This document shows positions 1-7,636 of a stretch of 9,823 nt of DNA, piece after piece. How positions within the stretch are numbered: the stretch's first letter is position 1; each line of letters starts with the position of its first letter. This DNA is from Gammaproteobacteria bacterium (GTDB lineage: Bacteria > Pseudomonadota > Gammaproteobacteria > Pseudomonadales > Pseudohongiellaceae): positions 1 to 9,823 of the forward strand of contig DMJN01000341.1 in the NCBI GenBank assembly GCA_003451715.1. The letters are read 5' to 3'. The position numbers and the translations under genes are program-made. Below the pieces are notes generated by a model that saw only the letters and a list, made by a program, of their open reading frames with translations, searched no databases and was not told the DNA's origin.

Positions 1-1725
1 GATGCCCTGTCCGATACGATTGGGACCTCCACCGAGCACCATAATCTTCTGCCGGTCCGTAGGATTCGCTTCACACTCTTCTTCATAGGTGGAATACATG
101 TAGGCGGTGGAGGAGACGAATTCGGCTGCACAGGTATCGACCCGTTTGAATACCGGCCGTATACCCAGCGCTTGTCGGGTCTGCTGTACTTCCAGTTCCG
201 TAACACCGAGCAGTTGTGCCAGGCGTTGATCGGAGAAGCCCTTGCGTTTGAGTCGAAACAGGCTGACCTTATCCAGCTCTGCAAGCTGCTGTTGTTCGAG
301 TTTCAATTCGATTTCAACCAGGTCCTTAATTTGCACGAGAAACCAGGGATCGATGCCGGTCAGATCGTAGACAGTGTTGATAGACCAGTCCTGGCGAAAG
401 GCATCCGCCACGTACCAGATGCGCTGCGCACCGGGCTCGGTGAGTTCTCGTGTGAGCACTTCCCTGGCGTTGCTCAGTTCGCTATCCAGCACCGGATCGA
501 ATCCACACTTGTCGACCTCCAACCCTCGCAATGCCTTCTGCACGGACTCCTGAAACGTACGGCCAATAGCCATTACTTCGCCGACGGATTTCATCTGGGT
601 GGTAATACGGTCGTTAGCCTCAGGGAATTTCTCGAAGGTAAAGCGGGGAATCTTGGTGACCACGTAATCGATTGTGGGCTCAAAAGAAGCCGGCGTTACG
701 CCACCGGTAATCTCGTTGCGAAGCTCATCGAGCGTGAAGCCGATGGCGAGTTTGGCTGCCACCCGGGCAATCGGAAATCCGGTTGCCTTGGAGGCGAGTG
801 CCGAAGAACGCGACACGCGGGGATTCATTTCAATAATCACCAGCCGGCCGTTATCCGGGTTGATCGCAAACTGCACATTGGAGCCGCCGGTCTCTACACC
901 AATCTCCCGAAGCACAGCAATGGCAGCATTACGCAGGATCTGATATTCCTTGTCTGTGAGAGTCTGGGCGGGAGCGACGGTAATCGAATCACCGGTGTGC
1001 ACACCCATGGCGTCAATATTTTCGATCGAGCAGACGATGATGCAGTTATCGTTCTTATCACGCACGACTTCTAACTCGAACTCTTTCCAACCGATGAGTG
1101 ACTCATCGATTAGCAGTTCGGTAGTGGGCGAAAGTTCCAGTCCCCGCGCACAGATTTCGTCGAACTCTTCCTTGTTGTAGGCGATACCGCCGCCGCTGCC
1201 TCCGAGAGTAAATGACGGCCTGATAATGCAGGGAAAGCCAATCTTCTCCAGTGCCTCGTGAGCCTGATCCAGGTTATGCGCCATGCCATGACGAGGTGTC
1301 TCGAGACCAATAGACGTCATTGCGTTGTCGAATAACTCCCGGTCCTCTGCCTTGTCGATAGCATTGCAGCTGGCACCGATCAATTCGACATCGTACTTGT
1401 CCAGCACACCATGTCGGTTCAAGTCCAGGGCACAGTTCAGCGCAGTCTGGCCACCCATGGTGGGCAGAATCGCATCGGGTCTTTCCTTTTCAATTATCTT
1501 TTCGACGATCGCCCATTTGACTGGCTCGATATAGGTTGCATCCGCCAGGGCGGGGTCGGTCATGATTGTGGCCGGGTTGGAGTTCACCAGGATCACCCGG
1601 TAACCTTCTTCCTTGAGTGCCTGACAGGCCTGGGCTCCCGAGTAATCGAATTCACAGGCCTGGCCAATAATTATAGGACCTGCCCCGAGGATTAGTACGC
1701 TGTTTATGTCGCTTCTACTTGGCAT
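1..1725 (-). CDS. carB: Carbamoyl-phosphate synthase large subunit (N-terminal 575 residues, runs off the window)
   Basis: CarB makes carbamoyl phosphate from bicarbonate, two ATP and ammonia channelled from CarA, for arginine and pyrimidine synthesis in the cytoplasm. The reading frame is open without a stop from the ATG at 1725 to base 1. It begins [18 protein letters not shown], followed by [15 protein letters not shown] and [11 protein letters not shown], which is near-identical in style to the E. coli N-terminus. Other family blocks seen are [30 protein letters not shown] (ATP-grasp), [32 protein letters not shown] and, at the left edge, [16 protein letters not shown], which opens the second synthetase half. 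So the carboxyphosphate domain and the oligomerisation domain are present, and about 500 C-terminal residues lie outside. The start is 6 nt after the carA stop with no clear Shine-Dalgarno in the gap, so translation is probably coupled to carA. Identification is very secure. Confidence 0.97.
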   Translation of the reverse strand, partial: MPSRSDINSVLILGAGPIIIGQACEFDYSGAQACQALKEEGYRVILVNSNPATIMTDPALADATYIEPVKWAIVEKIIEKERPDAILPTMGGQTALNCALDLNRHGVLDKYDVELIGASCNAIDKAEDRELFDNAMTSIGLETPRHGMAHNLDQAHEALEKIGFPCIIRPSFTLGGSGGGIAYNKEEFDEICARGLELSPTTELLIDESLIGWKEFELEVVRDKNDNCIIVCSIENIDAMGVHTGDSITVAPAQTLTDKEYQILRNAAIAVLREIGVETGGSNVQFAINPDNGRLVIIEMNPRVSRSSALASKATGFPIARVAAKLAIGFTLDELRNEITGGVTPASFEPTIDYVVTKIPRFTFEKFPEANDRITTQMKSVGEVMAIGRTFQESVQKALRGLEVDKCGFDPVLDSELSNAREVLTRELTEPGAQRIWYVADAFRQDWSINTVYDLTGIDPWFLVQIKDLVEIELKLEQQQLAELDKVSLFRLKRKGFSDQRLAQLLGVTELEVQQTRQALGIRPVFKRVDTCAAEFVSSTAYMYSTYEEECEANPTDRQKIMVLGGGPNRIGQGI

Positions 1726-1731
1726 GGTTTA

Positions 1732-2925
1732 TCAACTGCCGGCCGCGTTGGCACTGTTCTGATTAGTGGACTGGTTGTTGGCCAGGGAGTTGCTGCGGGA
1801 TTCCATCAGTTCCATAAAATGATCGAACAACGGGGCGACATCATGTGGTCCGGGACTTGCCTCAGGGTGCCCCTGAAATCCAAAGGCGGGTTTATCGCTG
1901 CGTTCAATACCCTGTAAAGAGCCGTCAAAAAGTGACACATGGGTTGCCTTGAGGTTATCGGTCAGACTGTCGGAATCGACGGCGAAGCCGTGGTTCTGAC
2001 TGGTAATCAGGACGCTTCCGTCGCTCAGATTCTGCACGGGGTGATTAGCGCCATGATGACCCAATTGCATCTTGATAGTGTTGACCCCACAGGCCAATGC
2101 GAGTAGCTGACAACCCAGACAAATTCCGAAAGTGGGGATACCCCGCTCGAGAATCCCGGTAATCGCTGTAATCGCATAGTCACAGGGTTCCGGATCACCC
2201 GGGCCGTTTGATAAAAATACCCCGTCCGGTTGCAACGCCAGCACATCGGCGGCAGTGGTCTCGGCCGGTACTACGGTGACTTCACAACCCCGCGCCACCA
2301 GTATGCGTAAAATGTTGCGCTTGACACCAAAATCGTAGGCCACCACTTTGAACCGGGCGGGCGGAGCGGATTGGTATCCAGCCACAATATCCCAGACACT
2401 CTCGGTCCAATCGTAACGCTGGCTGACGCTCACAACTTTGGCCAGATCCATTCCCTTGAGCCCGGGAAATTGCCTGGCCAGTTCGACAGCCCCTGCCTCA
2501 CCTTCTCTTGCAAGTGCCTCGCCGGAAATCAGACAACCATTCAAGGATCCTTTGTCTCTCAGTAATCGAGTCAATCGGCGCGTATCGATTTCAGCGATAG
2601 CGACGACATTGCGTTCCTGCAAGAATTCATCGAGAGTCTGCTGGTTGCGCCAGCTACTTGCCAGTAGAGGCAAATCTCTAATTACCAATCCGGATGCCCA
2701 GACTTTTTCCGATTCGTTATCCTCGACGTTGGTTCCCGTATTACCAATATGGGGGTAGGTCAGGGTGATGATTTGCTGTGCATAGGAAGGATCGGTAAGA
2801 ATTTCCTGATAGCCTGTCATCGAAGTGTTAAAAACAACTTCGCCACTGGAACTCCCTTGTGCCCCTATTGCAGTACCTCCGAAAATACTGCCATCTTCTA
2901 ACGCCAGTACAGCTGATCCGGCCAC
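1732..2925 (-). CDS. carA: Carbamoyl-phosphate synthase small (glutaminase) subunit
   Basis: CarA hydrolyses glutamine and passes ammonia to CarB. The protein is 397 residues, against about 380 for the family. The N-terminal CPSase domain has [18 protein letters not shown] at 32-49. The class I glutamine amidotransferase domain has [10 protein letters not shown] with nucleophile Cys269, SQNHGFAVD at 309-317, and [12 protein letters not shown] with His353 and Glu355; these numbers match E. coli exactly. Residue 272, normally His in the GICLGHQ motif, is Cys here. The C-terminus carries an extra Asn/Ser-rich tail (about residues 377-397) absent from the E. coli protein. The start codon is GTG at 2925-2923, chosen because AGGAG lies 5 nt upstream (2931-2935) and the conserved N-terminus begins there. 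A terminator-like hairpin sits about 45 nt upstream, with a candidate promoter beyond it, suggesting attenuation. It is followed 6 nt later by carB. Confidence 0.97.
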   Translation of the reverse strand: MAGSAVLALEDGSIFGGTAIGAQGSSSGEVVFNTSMTGYQEILTDPSYAQQIITLTYPHIGNTGTNVEDNESEKVWASGLVIRDLPLLASSWRNQQTLDEFLQERNVVAIAEIDTRRLTRLLRDKGSLNGCLISGEALAREGEAGAVELARQFPGLKGMDLAKVVSVSQRYDWTESVWDIVAGYQSAPPARFKVVAYDFGVKRNILRILVARGCEVTVVPAETTAADVLALQPDGVFLSNGPGDPEPCDYAITAITGILERGIPTFGICLGCQLLALACGVNTIKMQLGHHGANHPVQNLSDGSVLITSQNHGFAVDSDSLTDNLKATHVSLFDGSLQGIERSDKPAFGFQGHPEASPGPHDVAPLFDHFMELMESRSNSLANNQSTNQNSANAAGS

Positions 2926-2970
2926 TTAATCTCCTAGATTTATCAATAATCGTTAATTCGTCTTGCAGCC

Positions 2971-3011
2971 AAAAAAAAGCGGAATGAAGACTCGCTTCAT
3001 TCCGCTTTTTT
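2971..3011 (-). terminator. Strong hairpin terminator or attenuator in front of carA
   Basis: A perfect 11-bp stem (2979-2989 with 2995-3005, arm GCGGAATGAAG) encloses the 5-nt loop 2990-2994. Flanking A and T runs extend the stem to 17 bp and give eight Ts after it on the minus strand and six on the plus strand. It could end dapB transcription. However, it lies only about 45 nt before the carA GTG, leaving little room for a carA promoter after it, so it may act as an attenuator within the carA leader. The structure is plain in the sequence; its role is inference. Confidence 0.85.
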
Positions 3012-3038
3012 ACCTAATTCTTTACAATTCTTTGAGGT

Positions 3039-3059
3039 CTCAGCATTCGACATACTGAG
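3039..3059 (-). promoter_or_regulatory. 5' hairpin of the predicted carA leader RNA
   Basis: Minus-strand CTCAG and CTGAG arms extend to an 8-bp stem with one G-U pair and a 5-nt loop. The hairpin starts almost exactly at the transcription start predicted from the TAGACA/TATCAT promoter, so it would cap the 5' end of the leader. It contains an ATG (MSNAETSKNCKELGKKAE, stop inside the terminator stem), but no ribosome binding site precedes it. It could also be a protein-binding palindrome. Confidence 0.35.
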
Positions 3060-3064
3060 CGGGT

Positions 3065-3094
3065 ATGATATAAAAAATGACCGAGTCTTGTCTA
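3065..3094 (-). promoter_or_regulatory. Candidate sigma-70 promoter for carAB
   Basis: On the minus strand a TAGACA -35 box (3089-3094) and a TATCAT -10 box (3065-3070) each match the consensus at 5 of 6 positions, separated by 18 bp. The predicted start near 3058 gives a leader of about 130 nt that contains the hairpin terminator before carA. I saw no better promoter in the dapB-carA interval. Confidence 0.5.
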
Positions 3095-3115
3095 TGTAGA
3101 TCTGCAGTATATCGT

Positions 3116-3145
3116 GGATCAATGGGATCAGGATCAATGAGGTCA
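3116..3145. repeat. Two tandem 15-bp units at the left edge of the inverted-repeat element
   Basis: Units 3116-3130 (GGATCAATGGGATCA) and 3131-3145 (GGATCAATGAGGTCA) match at 13 of 15 positions. The second unit is the outer part of the left arm of the inverted repeat, so the first is likely a partial duplication of the arm. Confidence 0.6.
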
Positions 3146-3250
3146 GGGACGTTTGATCCTACTGCCATAACGTAACGCAAAAAAGCCGATCCCTACCAGT
3201 CAACCGCAGACCAATCGAACTAAGGGATCAAACATCCCTGACCCCATTGA
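3134..3250. repeat. Inverted-repeat element (MITE/REP-like) at the dapB 3' end
   Basis: Arms 3134-3159 and 3225-3250 are inverted copies matching at 24 of 26 positions, around a 65-bp core. In minus-strand RNA (the dapB sense) both mismatches become G-U pairs, so that transcript could form an unbroken 26-bp helix; plus-strand RNA would have two A-C mismatches. The arm carries a GGGGTCAG-type end, a motif I associate with repeats near Y1 (REP-associated) transposases. That link is inference. No transposase is present in the window. The right arm encodes the last residues and stop of dapB. A non-mobile structured 3' end is the alternative. Confidence 0.6.
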
Positions 3251-4049
3251 TTCCGAGTACTTCCTGCATCGAGTAGATTCCATTGTCCTGTTTGGCGATC
3301 CAACTCGCCGCACGCACGGCGCCGTTGGCAAATGTCATGCGACTGCTGGCACGATGGCTTATCTCCACACGCTCACCCAGACCAGCAAAGCAAACCGTGT
3401 GATCCCCAACGATGTCACCAGCTCTCACCGTCGCGAAGCCGATAGTCTTACGATCTCTTTCATCGCCAATACCCTCTCGACCGTAAACGGCAACTTCATT
3501 CAAGTCTCGACCGAGGGTTTCGGCCACAATCTCTCCCATTTTTAGAGCCGTTCCCGAAGGTGCGTCTTTCTTGTAGCGATGATGCGCCTCACTAATTTCG
3601 ATATCCACGCTATCTCCAAGCACACTGGCCGCCTGCTTTAACAGTGCAAAACAGAGATTCACACCAACACTCATATTGGGCGCATGCACGATGGCTAGAG
3701 AATTACCGGCATCGATAATGGTCTGACGCTGAGAATCAGAAAACCCGGTTGTGCCAATCACCATCGCTTTGCCATGCTCACGGCAGATTTCGAGGTGATT
3801 CAGCGTAGCATCGGGAGCGGTAAAATCGATAAGCACATCGAAGTAAGCCGCCGCGGCATTCAGGTCGGAGCCAGTCTCCACACCATTGGCTACGCCCATT
3901 GCCAGCAGACCGGCATCGACACCCAGGCAGGGATCATCTGCTTCCACCGTAGCCACGCTCACTTCGGTATCTGTCTCTGATCTACTCACTGCCTCAACCA
4001 GAGATCTGCCCATGCGTCCAGCTGCTCCGGCTATTGCCACTCTGACCAT
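3228..4049 (-). CDS. dapB: 4-hydroxy-tetrahydrodipicolinate reductase
   Basis: DapB reduces the DapA product to tetrahydrodipicolinate with NAD(P)H, in the lysine and diaminopimelate pathway. From the ATG at 4049 the protein has 273 residues, the same as E. coli. The Rossmann motif GAAGRMG is at 8-14, IGTTGFS at 98-104, and the catalytic block [13 protein letters not shown] follows with His156 and Lys160. The start at 4049 is preferred because AAAGGA lies 8 nt upstream (4058-4063). An in-frame ATG at 4067 would add six residues but lacks a clear ribosome binding site. The last seven residues (INGVRDV) and the stop codon lie in the right arm of an inverted-repeat element, so the usual C-terminus, ending near MQEVLG, appears to have been rewritten by that element. 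The order dapB-carA-carB is conserved in gammaproteobacteria. Confidence 0.96.
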   Translation of the reverse strand: MVRVAIAGAAGRMGRSLVEAVSRSETDTEVSVATVEADDPCLGVDAGLLAMGVANGVETGSDLNAAAAYFDVLIDFTAPDATLNHLEICREHGKAMVIGTTGFSDSQRQTIIDAGNSLAIVHAPNMSVGVNLCFALLKQAASVLGDSVDIEISEAHHRYKKDAPSGTALKMGEIVAETLGRDLNEVAVYGREGIGDERDRKTIGFATVRAGDIVGDHTVCFAGLGERVEISHRASSRMTFANGAVRAASWIAKQDNGIYSMQEVLGINGVRDV

Positions 4050-4095
4050 AGCTCTGTTCCTTTGCATTAATTCTGCGGGATTAAAAGTTGCGGCA

Positions 4096-4117
4096 AGTAT
4101 ACAGGGGGAAATCCCTG
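4096..4117 (-). promoter_or_regulatory. Candidate dapB -10 box with overlapping palindrome
   Basis: A minus-strand TATACT (4096-4101, 5 of 6 to consensus) lies about 46 nt before the dapB ATG. The -35 region is poor (TTCAGC at 17 bp). Immediately upstream, in the spacer, is an inverted repeat CAGGG-N6-CCCTG (4102-4117) placed where an operator would block RNA polymerase. No regulator is identified. Confidence 0.35.
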
Positions 4118-4194
4118 AGCTGAAAGTTCTGATAGTGCCTTTTCAATACCACCGAATGTCCAGCTCGAGCCGTGGGAAGTCCGCAGGGAGTCTC

Positions 4195-4257
4195 TGAACA
4201 AGTATTCAACCGCCCTATACTATGGAGCATCCCTAGTATTACTTGATGCTACAGGGC
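4195..4257 (+). promoter_or_regulatory. Possible promoter region of the sigma/DUF3379 pair with nested palindrome
   Basis: TGAAC at 4195-4199 lies 16 nt before TATACT at 4216-4221. The GAAC resembles the -35 of many ECF promoters, which would suggest autoregulation, but the -10 looks sigma-70-like, so this is tentative. From 4212 to 4257 there is a nested inverted repeat: GCCCT with AGGGC outside, AGCATC with GATGCT inside, and a 13-nt loop. The rest of the 4068-4364 gap shows no gene or tRNA that I can recognise. Confidence 0.25.
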
Positions 4258-4364
4258 ATTTTAGGCACACTCTTTGCCGGAGGGACCTTCCAAGAACTCT
4301 CTATCGAGCACTTGGTCCGTTTTCCTGCAAATCTGTCCTTCCTTTTTGCCCAAACTGAATAATA

Positions 4365-4894
4365 ATGAGCGACAGCCCGGTCATACACGGTAGTACCAAG
4401 CAGCAACGCTACGAGACACTGGTAGTGGCGCTGTATCAAGACGTCTACAGGTATGCCTTCTGGCTCTGCAAGAATCAGCCAATGGCGGAGGATCTGGTAC
4501 AGGAGACTTTCCTGCGGGCCTGGCGCTCGCTGGACAGCCTGCGGAATGACAAGGCGGTGAAAGCCTGGTTATTCACCATACTGCGCAGGGAAAATGCCCG
4601 GCAGTATAACGCTACCGGCCGGAGCTGGTAGATATAGAGGGGCAGTCTGTCGCCGAGAGTGGCGAGAACGAGCCCGACGCTAGAATGGATCGCGAGCTTC
4701 TGCACAATGCGATTAATCGACTCGATAGCGATTATCGAGAGCCCTTGTTACTGCAGGTAATCGGAGGATTTAGCGGGAAAGAGATCGCTGAAATTCTCGA
4801 CCTGAATAACAACACAGTCATGACCAGACTATTTCGCGCCAGGAACAAATTGAAACAGGAATTTGAGCTGGACGCCGATGAACTAGAAGATTAA
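4365..4894 (+). pseudogene. ECF-type sigma-70 family RNA polymerase sigma factor, frameshifted
   Basis: The first frame (4365-4631) encodes sigma region 2: a YRYAFWLCKNQPMAEDLVQE block, FLRAWRSLDSLR and KAWLFTILRREN. It then hits a TAG at 4629-4631. The -1 frame continues from about 4610 with RYRPELVDIEGQ, then NAINRLDSDYREPLLLQVIG and FSGKEIAEILDLNNNTVMTR, a region 4 helix-turn-helix, ending at 4894. Joining the frames at CAG TAT AA CGC TAC gives ARQY-RYRPEL; relatives commonly have ARxYERxxPE, so one lost base (such as the G of a GAA codon) explains the break. No slippery heptamer lies in the overlap window. No Shine-Dalgarno is evident before the ATG. The downstream piece has its own ATG at 4685 and could make a region-4-only protein. 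It sits 21 nt before the DUF3379 gene. A sequencing error is also possible. Confidence 0.85.
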
Positions 4895-4915
4895 TTCGAA
4901 TATGAGTTTTCGCAG

Positions 4916-5695
4916 ATGGATGAATTAGAATTTCGTAAACGGCTATACGCCAATCCCAATACCCCCGACCAGGAATTGCTGGATGCGGCGCAGAACAACC
5001 CTGAGCTCCAGAAAATTCTTGATGAAACCCAAGAATTAGAAGCCGATGTAACTCAGCTGCTTAGCAGTGTTACGGTTCCCCAGGGGCTGAGAGATCAGCT
5101 GCTGAATATTCCTTCCCAGCCTGAATCTGAAGCTACAACCACCGTGTTTCCCGACCAGGCCCCTGCCAACTCAAGCTATTTCCAGTATTTCGCCGTTGCT
5201 GCCACTTTATTGTTAGCAGTGGGTGTTACTTTTTCCCTGGTGTTCAACTCAGGACCATCAAACGCAGAAATCGCATTCGGGAACGAGGTAATTCAGCACC
5301 TCTACGTGGATGAAGTGGAAATCAATGCGATCACAGCTGGAATAGACTCCAGCATTCTGGCTATGCCGGTTATTAATCAGGCCATGGCAGACTCAGGAAC
5401 CCGGCTGGTCAACGTCGATTTCCTGCAAGGTATTCCCGTGCGCATGGCAAAGCCCTTCCCGGTAGTGCCCTCCTACCAGAGTGCTCACCTGGTGATCCAG
5501 GGCAGCCAGGGCGCGGTGAGCATCATCGTTGTTAACAACAGCCCCGTTAGCCTGGAGTACACTATTCGCGATGATCGCTTCGAAGGTGTAGTGGTACCGA
5601 TGGGGGAAGGCAATATGATCCTGCTCGGAGAGTCTGACGAAAACCTGGATCAATACAAAGATTTATTCTCAGAAGGCGTGGATTGGGTGATTTAG
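4916..5695 (+). CDS. DUF3379 family membrane protein, presumed anti-sigma partner
   Basis: The 259-residue protein opens MDELEFRKRLYANPNTPDQE, the hallmark start of DUF3379 proteins. An acidic, Gln-rich cytoplasmic N-terminal region (about 1-85) is followed by one membrane segment at about 90-110 (YFAVAATLLLAVGVTFSLVF). An exported C-terminal domain of about 150 residues has AHLVIQGSQGAVSIIVV and GNMILLGES. The topology fits a single-pass anti-sigma factor with its N-terminus inside, and the gene follows an ECF sigma gene by 21 nt in the same direction, the usual pairing. The anti-sigma role is inferred from topology and neighbourhood; the signal sensed is unknown. The frame is intact although the sigma gene is broken. 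The Shine-Dalgarno is weak. A perfect hairpin overlaps the stop codon. Confidence 0.85.
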   Translation: MDELEFRKRLYANPNTPDQELLDAAQNNPELQKILDETQELEADVTQLLSSVTVPQGLRDQLLNIPSQPESEATTTVFPDQAPANSSYFQYFAVAATLLLAVGVTFSLVFNSGPSNAEIAFGNEVIQHLYVDEVEINAITAGIDSSILAMPVINQAMADSGTRLVNVDFLQGIPVRMAKPFPVVPSYQSAHLVIQGSQGAVSIIVVNNSPVSLEYTIRDDRFEGVVVPMGEGNMILLGESDENLDQYKDLFSEGVDWVI

Positions 5696-5707
5696 TTCAC
5701 CCAATCC
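5680..5707. other. Perfect hairpin overlapping the DUF3379 stop codon
   Basis: An 11-bp perfect inverted repeat (5680-5690 with 5697-5707) has a 6-nt loop, TTTAGT, that contains the TAG stop. No T tract follows on either strand, so it is not a standard intrinsic terminator. It lies between convergent genes and could protect the 3' end or slow readthrough. The rest of the 5696-5831 gap shows no other clear feature. Confidence 0.6.
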
Positions 5708-5831
5708 CGTGGGTCTGCTTCATTCGGCTGGGCCTGTTTCATTCGCTAAAGACTCCCACAGAGTGATTTTGCTGTGCGCAAGAGTGGTCTTTCTGTAAAC
5801 AAGCGTAGCTCTATTCTCGTTCAGAGCATCC

Positions 5832-7628
5832 CTAGAACTGCTCCGCGCTCATTGCCATCATCGCAGTGGCACCCGCGGCTATTTCTTCTACCAGAGATTT
5901 CGACCTGGGCAACATCCTGTATAGGAAAAACTCCCCGGTCTTTATCAGACCATCCAGATATTCTCGATCTCCAGAACCAGCTTCCTGAGCCATCAGAGTA
6001 GCTGCAAGTATGCGTTGCCACATGAAGCAATGCAGCGTCAGTCCCATCAATTCCATATAGGCGTAGGATGCCGCGCCAATTTCATCCGGGGCATCGGCAG
6101 CTTTGCTGATAATCGCCGCTGTTGTATCCACCAGCCGTTGTTTGCTATCGGTAAAAATTTCGATATAGGGCTGCATGGCGGGAACAGATTGTTGTTCATG
6201 AATAAATTCATCCATTTGTGCAACCAGCACTTTAAGGAGTTCTCCGTTACCACGTACGGTCTTTCGACCCATTAGATCCAGCGCCTGGATGCCGTTAGCA
6301 CCTTCGTATATCTGAGCGATGCGCGCATCCCGCACATTTTGCTCCAGTCCCCACTCCGCCACATATCCGTGCCCGCCAAGCACCTGCTGTCCCAATACGC
6401 AGGACTCGAAGCCACGATCCGTGCAATAGGCTTTCTGAACAGGAATTAACAGTGCGACGAGCTGTTCGGCCTGCTTACGAACATCCGCTACCTCATGAAA
6501 ACGGGCAATGTCCAATTGAAACGCAGCATACAGTGACAGGGCACGGCCAGCTATGACATTGGCGCGCATGGTCAACAGCATTCTGCGCACATCCGGATGC
6601 ACCAGAATGGGATCGGCCGATTCGTCAGCCAGCTGTGCTCCGCTGGGCGCCCTGCCCTGCAGGCGTTCCTTGGCATACTCTGCGGCAATTTGATAGGAGC
6701 TTTCTGCCAGGCCATTCCCCTGCAAACCCATCGATAAGCGTTCGTAGTTCATCATGGTGAACATATTGGACAGCCCGTTGTTGAGCTCACCGACCAGGTA
6801 TCCCTGTGAATCTTCAAAATTCATAACACAAGTAGCTGAAGCCTTGATACCCATCTTGTGCTCAATGGAGCCACATGTCACATTATTAGTTTCACCTGTC
6901 AAATTGCCAGCTGTATCGATCAGAAACTTGGGGACAAGAAACAGGGATATTCCCCGAGGACCTGCCGGGGCATCCGGTAGTTTTGCCAACACCAGATGGA
7001 TGATGTTCTCAGTCAGATCATGCTCTCCGGCGGTGATAAAAATTTTCGTGCCGGTTACGCTGTAACTACCATCGGCATTGGGGATTGCTCGGGAGTGAAT
7101 CAAGCCGAGATCAGTGCCAGCATGAGGCTCGGTCAAGCACATTGTTCCGGTCCAGGTACCCGCGTAGAGTTTTGGCAGGTAGGATTGCTTGAGCTGCTCA
7201 CTGCCGTGTTGACTCAGCGCCAGGGTGACTCCCGTCGTGAGAATCGTGTATAGCGCAAAGGAGCTATTGGCGCCAAAATTCATCTCTTCGATCAGCGCCG
7301 ATAAGACTTTTGGCATTCCCTGACCACCGTATTCAACACTGCCGGTAAGACCGGGCCACCCTCCTGCCGCCCAGGCAGTAAAAGCTTGCTTGAATCCAGC
7401 GGGAGTCGTGACGACACCGTTCTCCAGCTTACATCCCTGTTGGTCGCCGCTTTGATTGAACGGGGCGACAAGCCCTTCAATCAGTTTGCCAGCCTCCTCC
7501 AGAATGGCGTTGATAAGTTCGTCGTTTACCTCATTTGTGTCAGGCATGGCTGCGAACAGTTCTTCCGCCCTGAACACATGGCGCAGCAGAAACTGCATGT
7601 CCGCAACCGGGGCACGATACGTAGTCAT
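5832..7628 (-). CDS. Acyl-CoA dehydrogenase, long (about 600-residue) DmdC/FadE1-like subfamily
   Basis: This FAD flavoenzyme should oxidise an acyl-CoA to the 2,3-enoyl-CoA. The 598 residues show an N-terminal extension (TTYRAPVADMQFLL) typical of this subfamily, GGWPGLTGSVEYGGQG at 89-104, the FAD/substrate block CLTEPHAGTDLG at 164-175, NYERLSMGLQG at 294-304, and QQVLGGHGYVAEWGLEQ at 414-430. IYEGANGIQALDLMGRK follows, where Glu442 is the likely catalytic base. A C-terminal bacterial acyl-CoA dehydrogenase domain completes it (about 470-598). Relatives include Pseudomonas FadE1/FadE2 and the methylmercaptopropionyl-CoA dehydrogenase DmdC. The substrate cannot be told from sequence, so no symbol is given. 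GGGGAG lies 6 nt before the ATG, supporting the start. It is a single gene, convergent with the DUF3379 gene and divergent from comF. Confidence 0.93.
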   Translation of the reverse strand: MTTYRAPVADMQFLLRHVFRAEELFAAMPDTNEVNDELINAILEEAGKLIEGLVAPFNQSGDQQGCKLENGVVTTPAGFKQAFTAWAAGGWPGLTGSVEYGGQGMPKVLSALIEEMNFGANSSFALYTILTTGVTLALSQHGSEQLKQSYLPKLYAGTWTGTMCLTEPHAGTDLGLIHSRAIPNADGSYSVTGTKIFITAGEHDLTENIIHLVLAKLPDAPAGPRGISLFLVPKFLIDTAGNLTGETNNVTCGSIEHKMGIKASATCVMNFEDSQGYLVGELNNGLSNMFTMMNYERLSMGLQGNGLAESSYQIAAEYAKERLQGRAPSGAQLADESADPILVHPDVRRMLLTMRANVIAGRALSLYAAFQLDIARFHEVADVRKQAEQLVALLIPVQKAYCTDRGFESCVLGQQVLGGHGYVAEWGLEQNVRDARIAQIYEGANGIQALDLMGRKTVRGNGELLKVLVAQMDEFIHEQQSVPAMQPYIEIFTDSKQRLVDTTAAIISKAADAPDEIGAASYAYMELMGLTLHCFMWQRILAATLMAQEAGSGDREYLDGLIKTGEFFLYRMLPRSKSLVEEIAAGATAMMAMSAEQF

Positions 7629-7636
7629 TCTTTGCT

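Noticed and set aside
172..1074. 300-residue open frame on the plus strand opposite carB
   Set aside because: It is exactly antisense to conserved CarB codons in the same codon register and its product resembles no family; it is a shadow of carB.
3005..3053. Leader peptide MSNAETSKNCKELGKKAE ending inside the carA hairpin
   Set aside because: Its position is suggestive, but there is no Shine-Dalgarno, its ATG is buried in a hairpin and it has no run of regulatory codons, so I did not call it as a gene.
4050..4067. DapB start at the upstream ATG (4067)
   Set aside because: It has no ribosome binding site, while the ATG at 4049 has AAAGGA at proper spacing and gives the family length of 273.
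4595..4631. Programmed -1 frameshift in the sigma gene
   Set aside because: A stop (TAA 4607-4609) in the -1 frame confines any slip to 4610-4628, where I see no slippery heptamer; a one-base deletion fits better.
5750..5831. Intrinsic terminator for the DUF3379 or acyl-CoA dehydrogenase genes
   Set aside because: The dyads in this gap (ACTC/GAGT and GCTCT/AGAGC) have stems of only 4-5 bp, and none has a convincing T tract.
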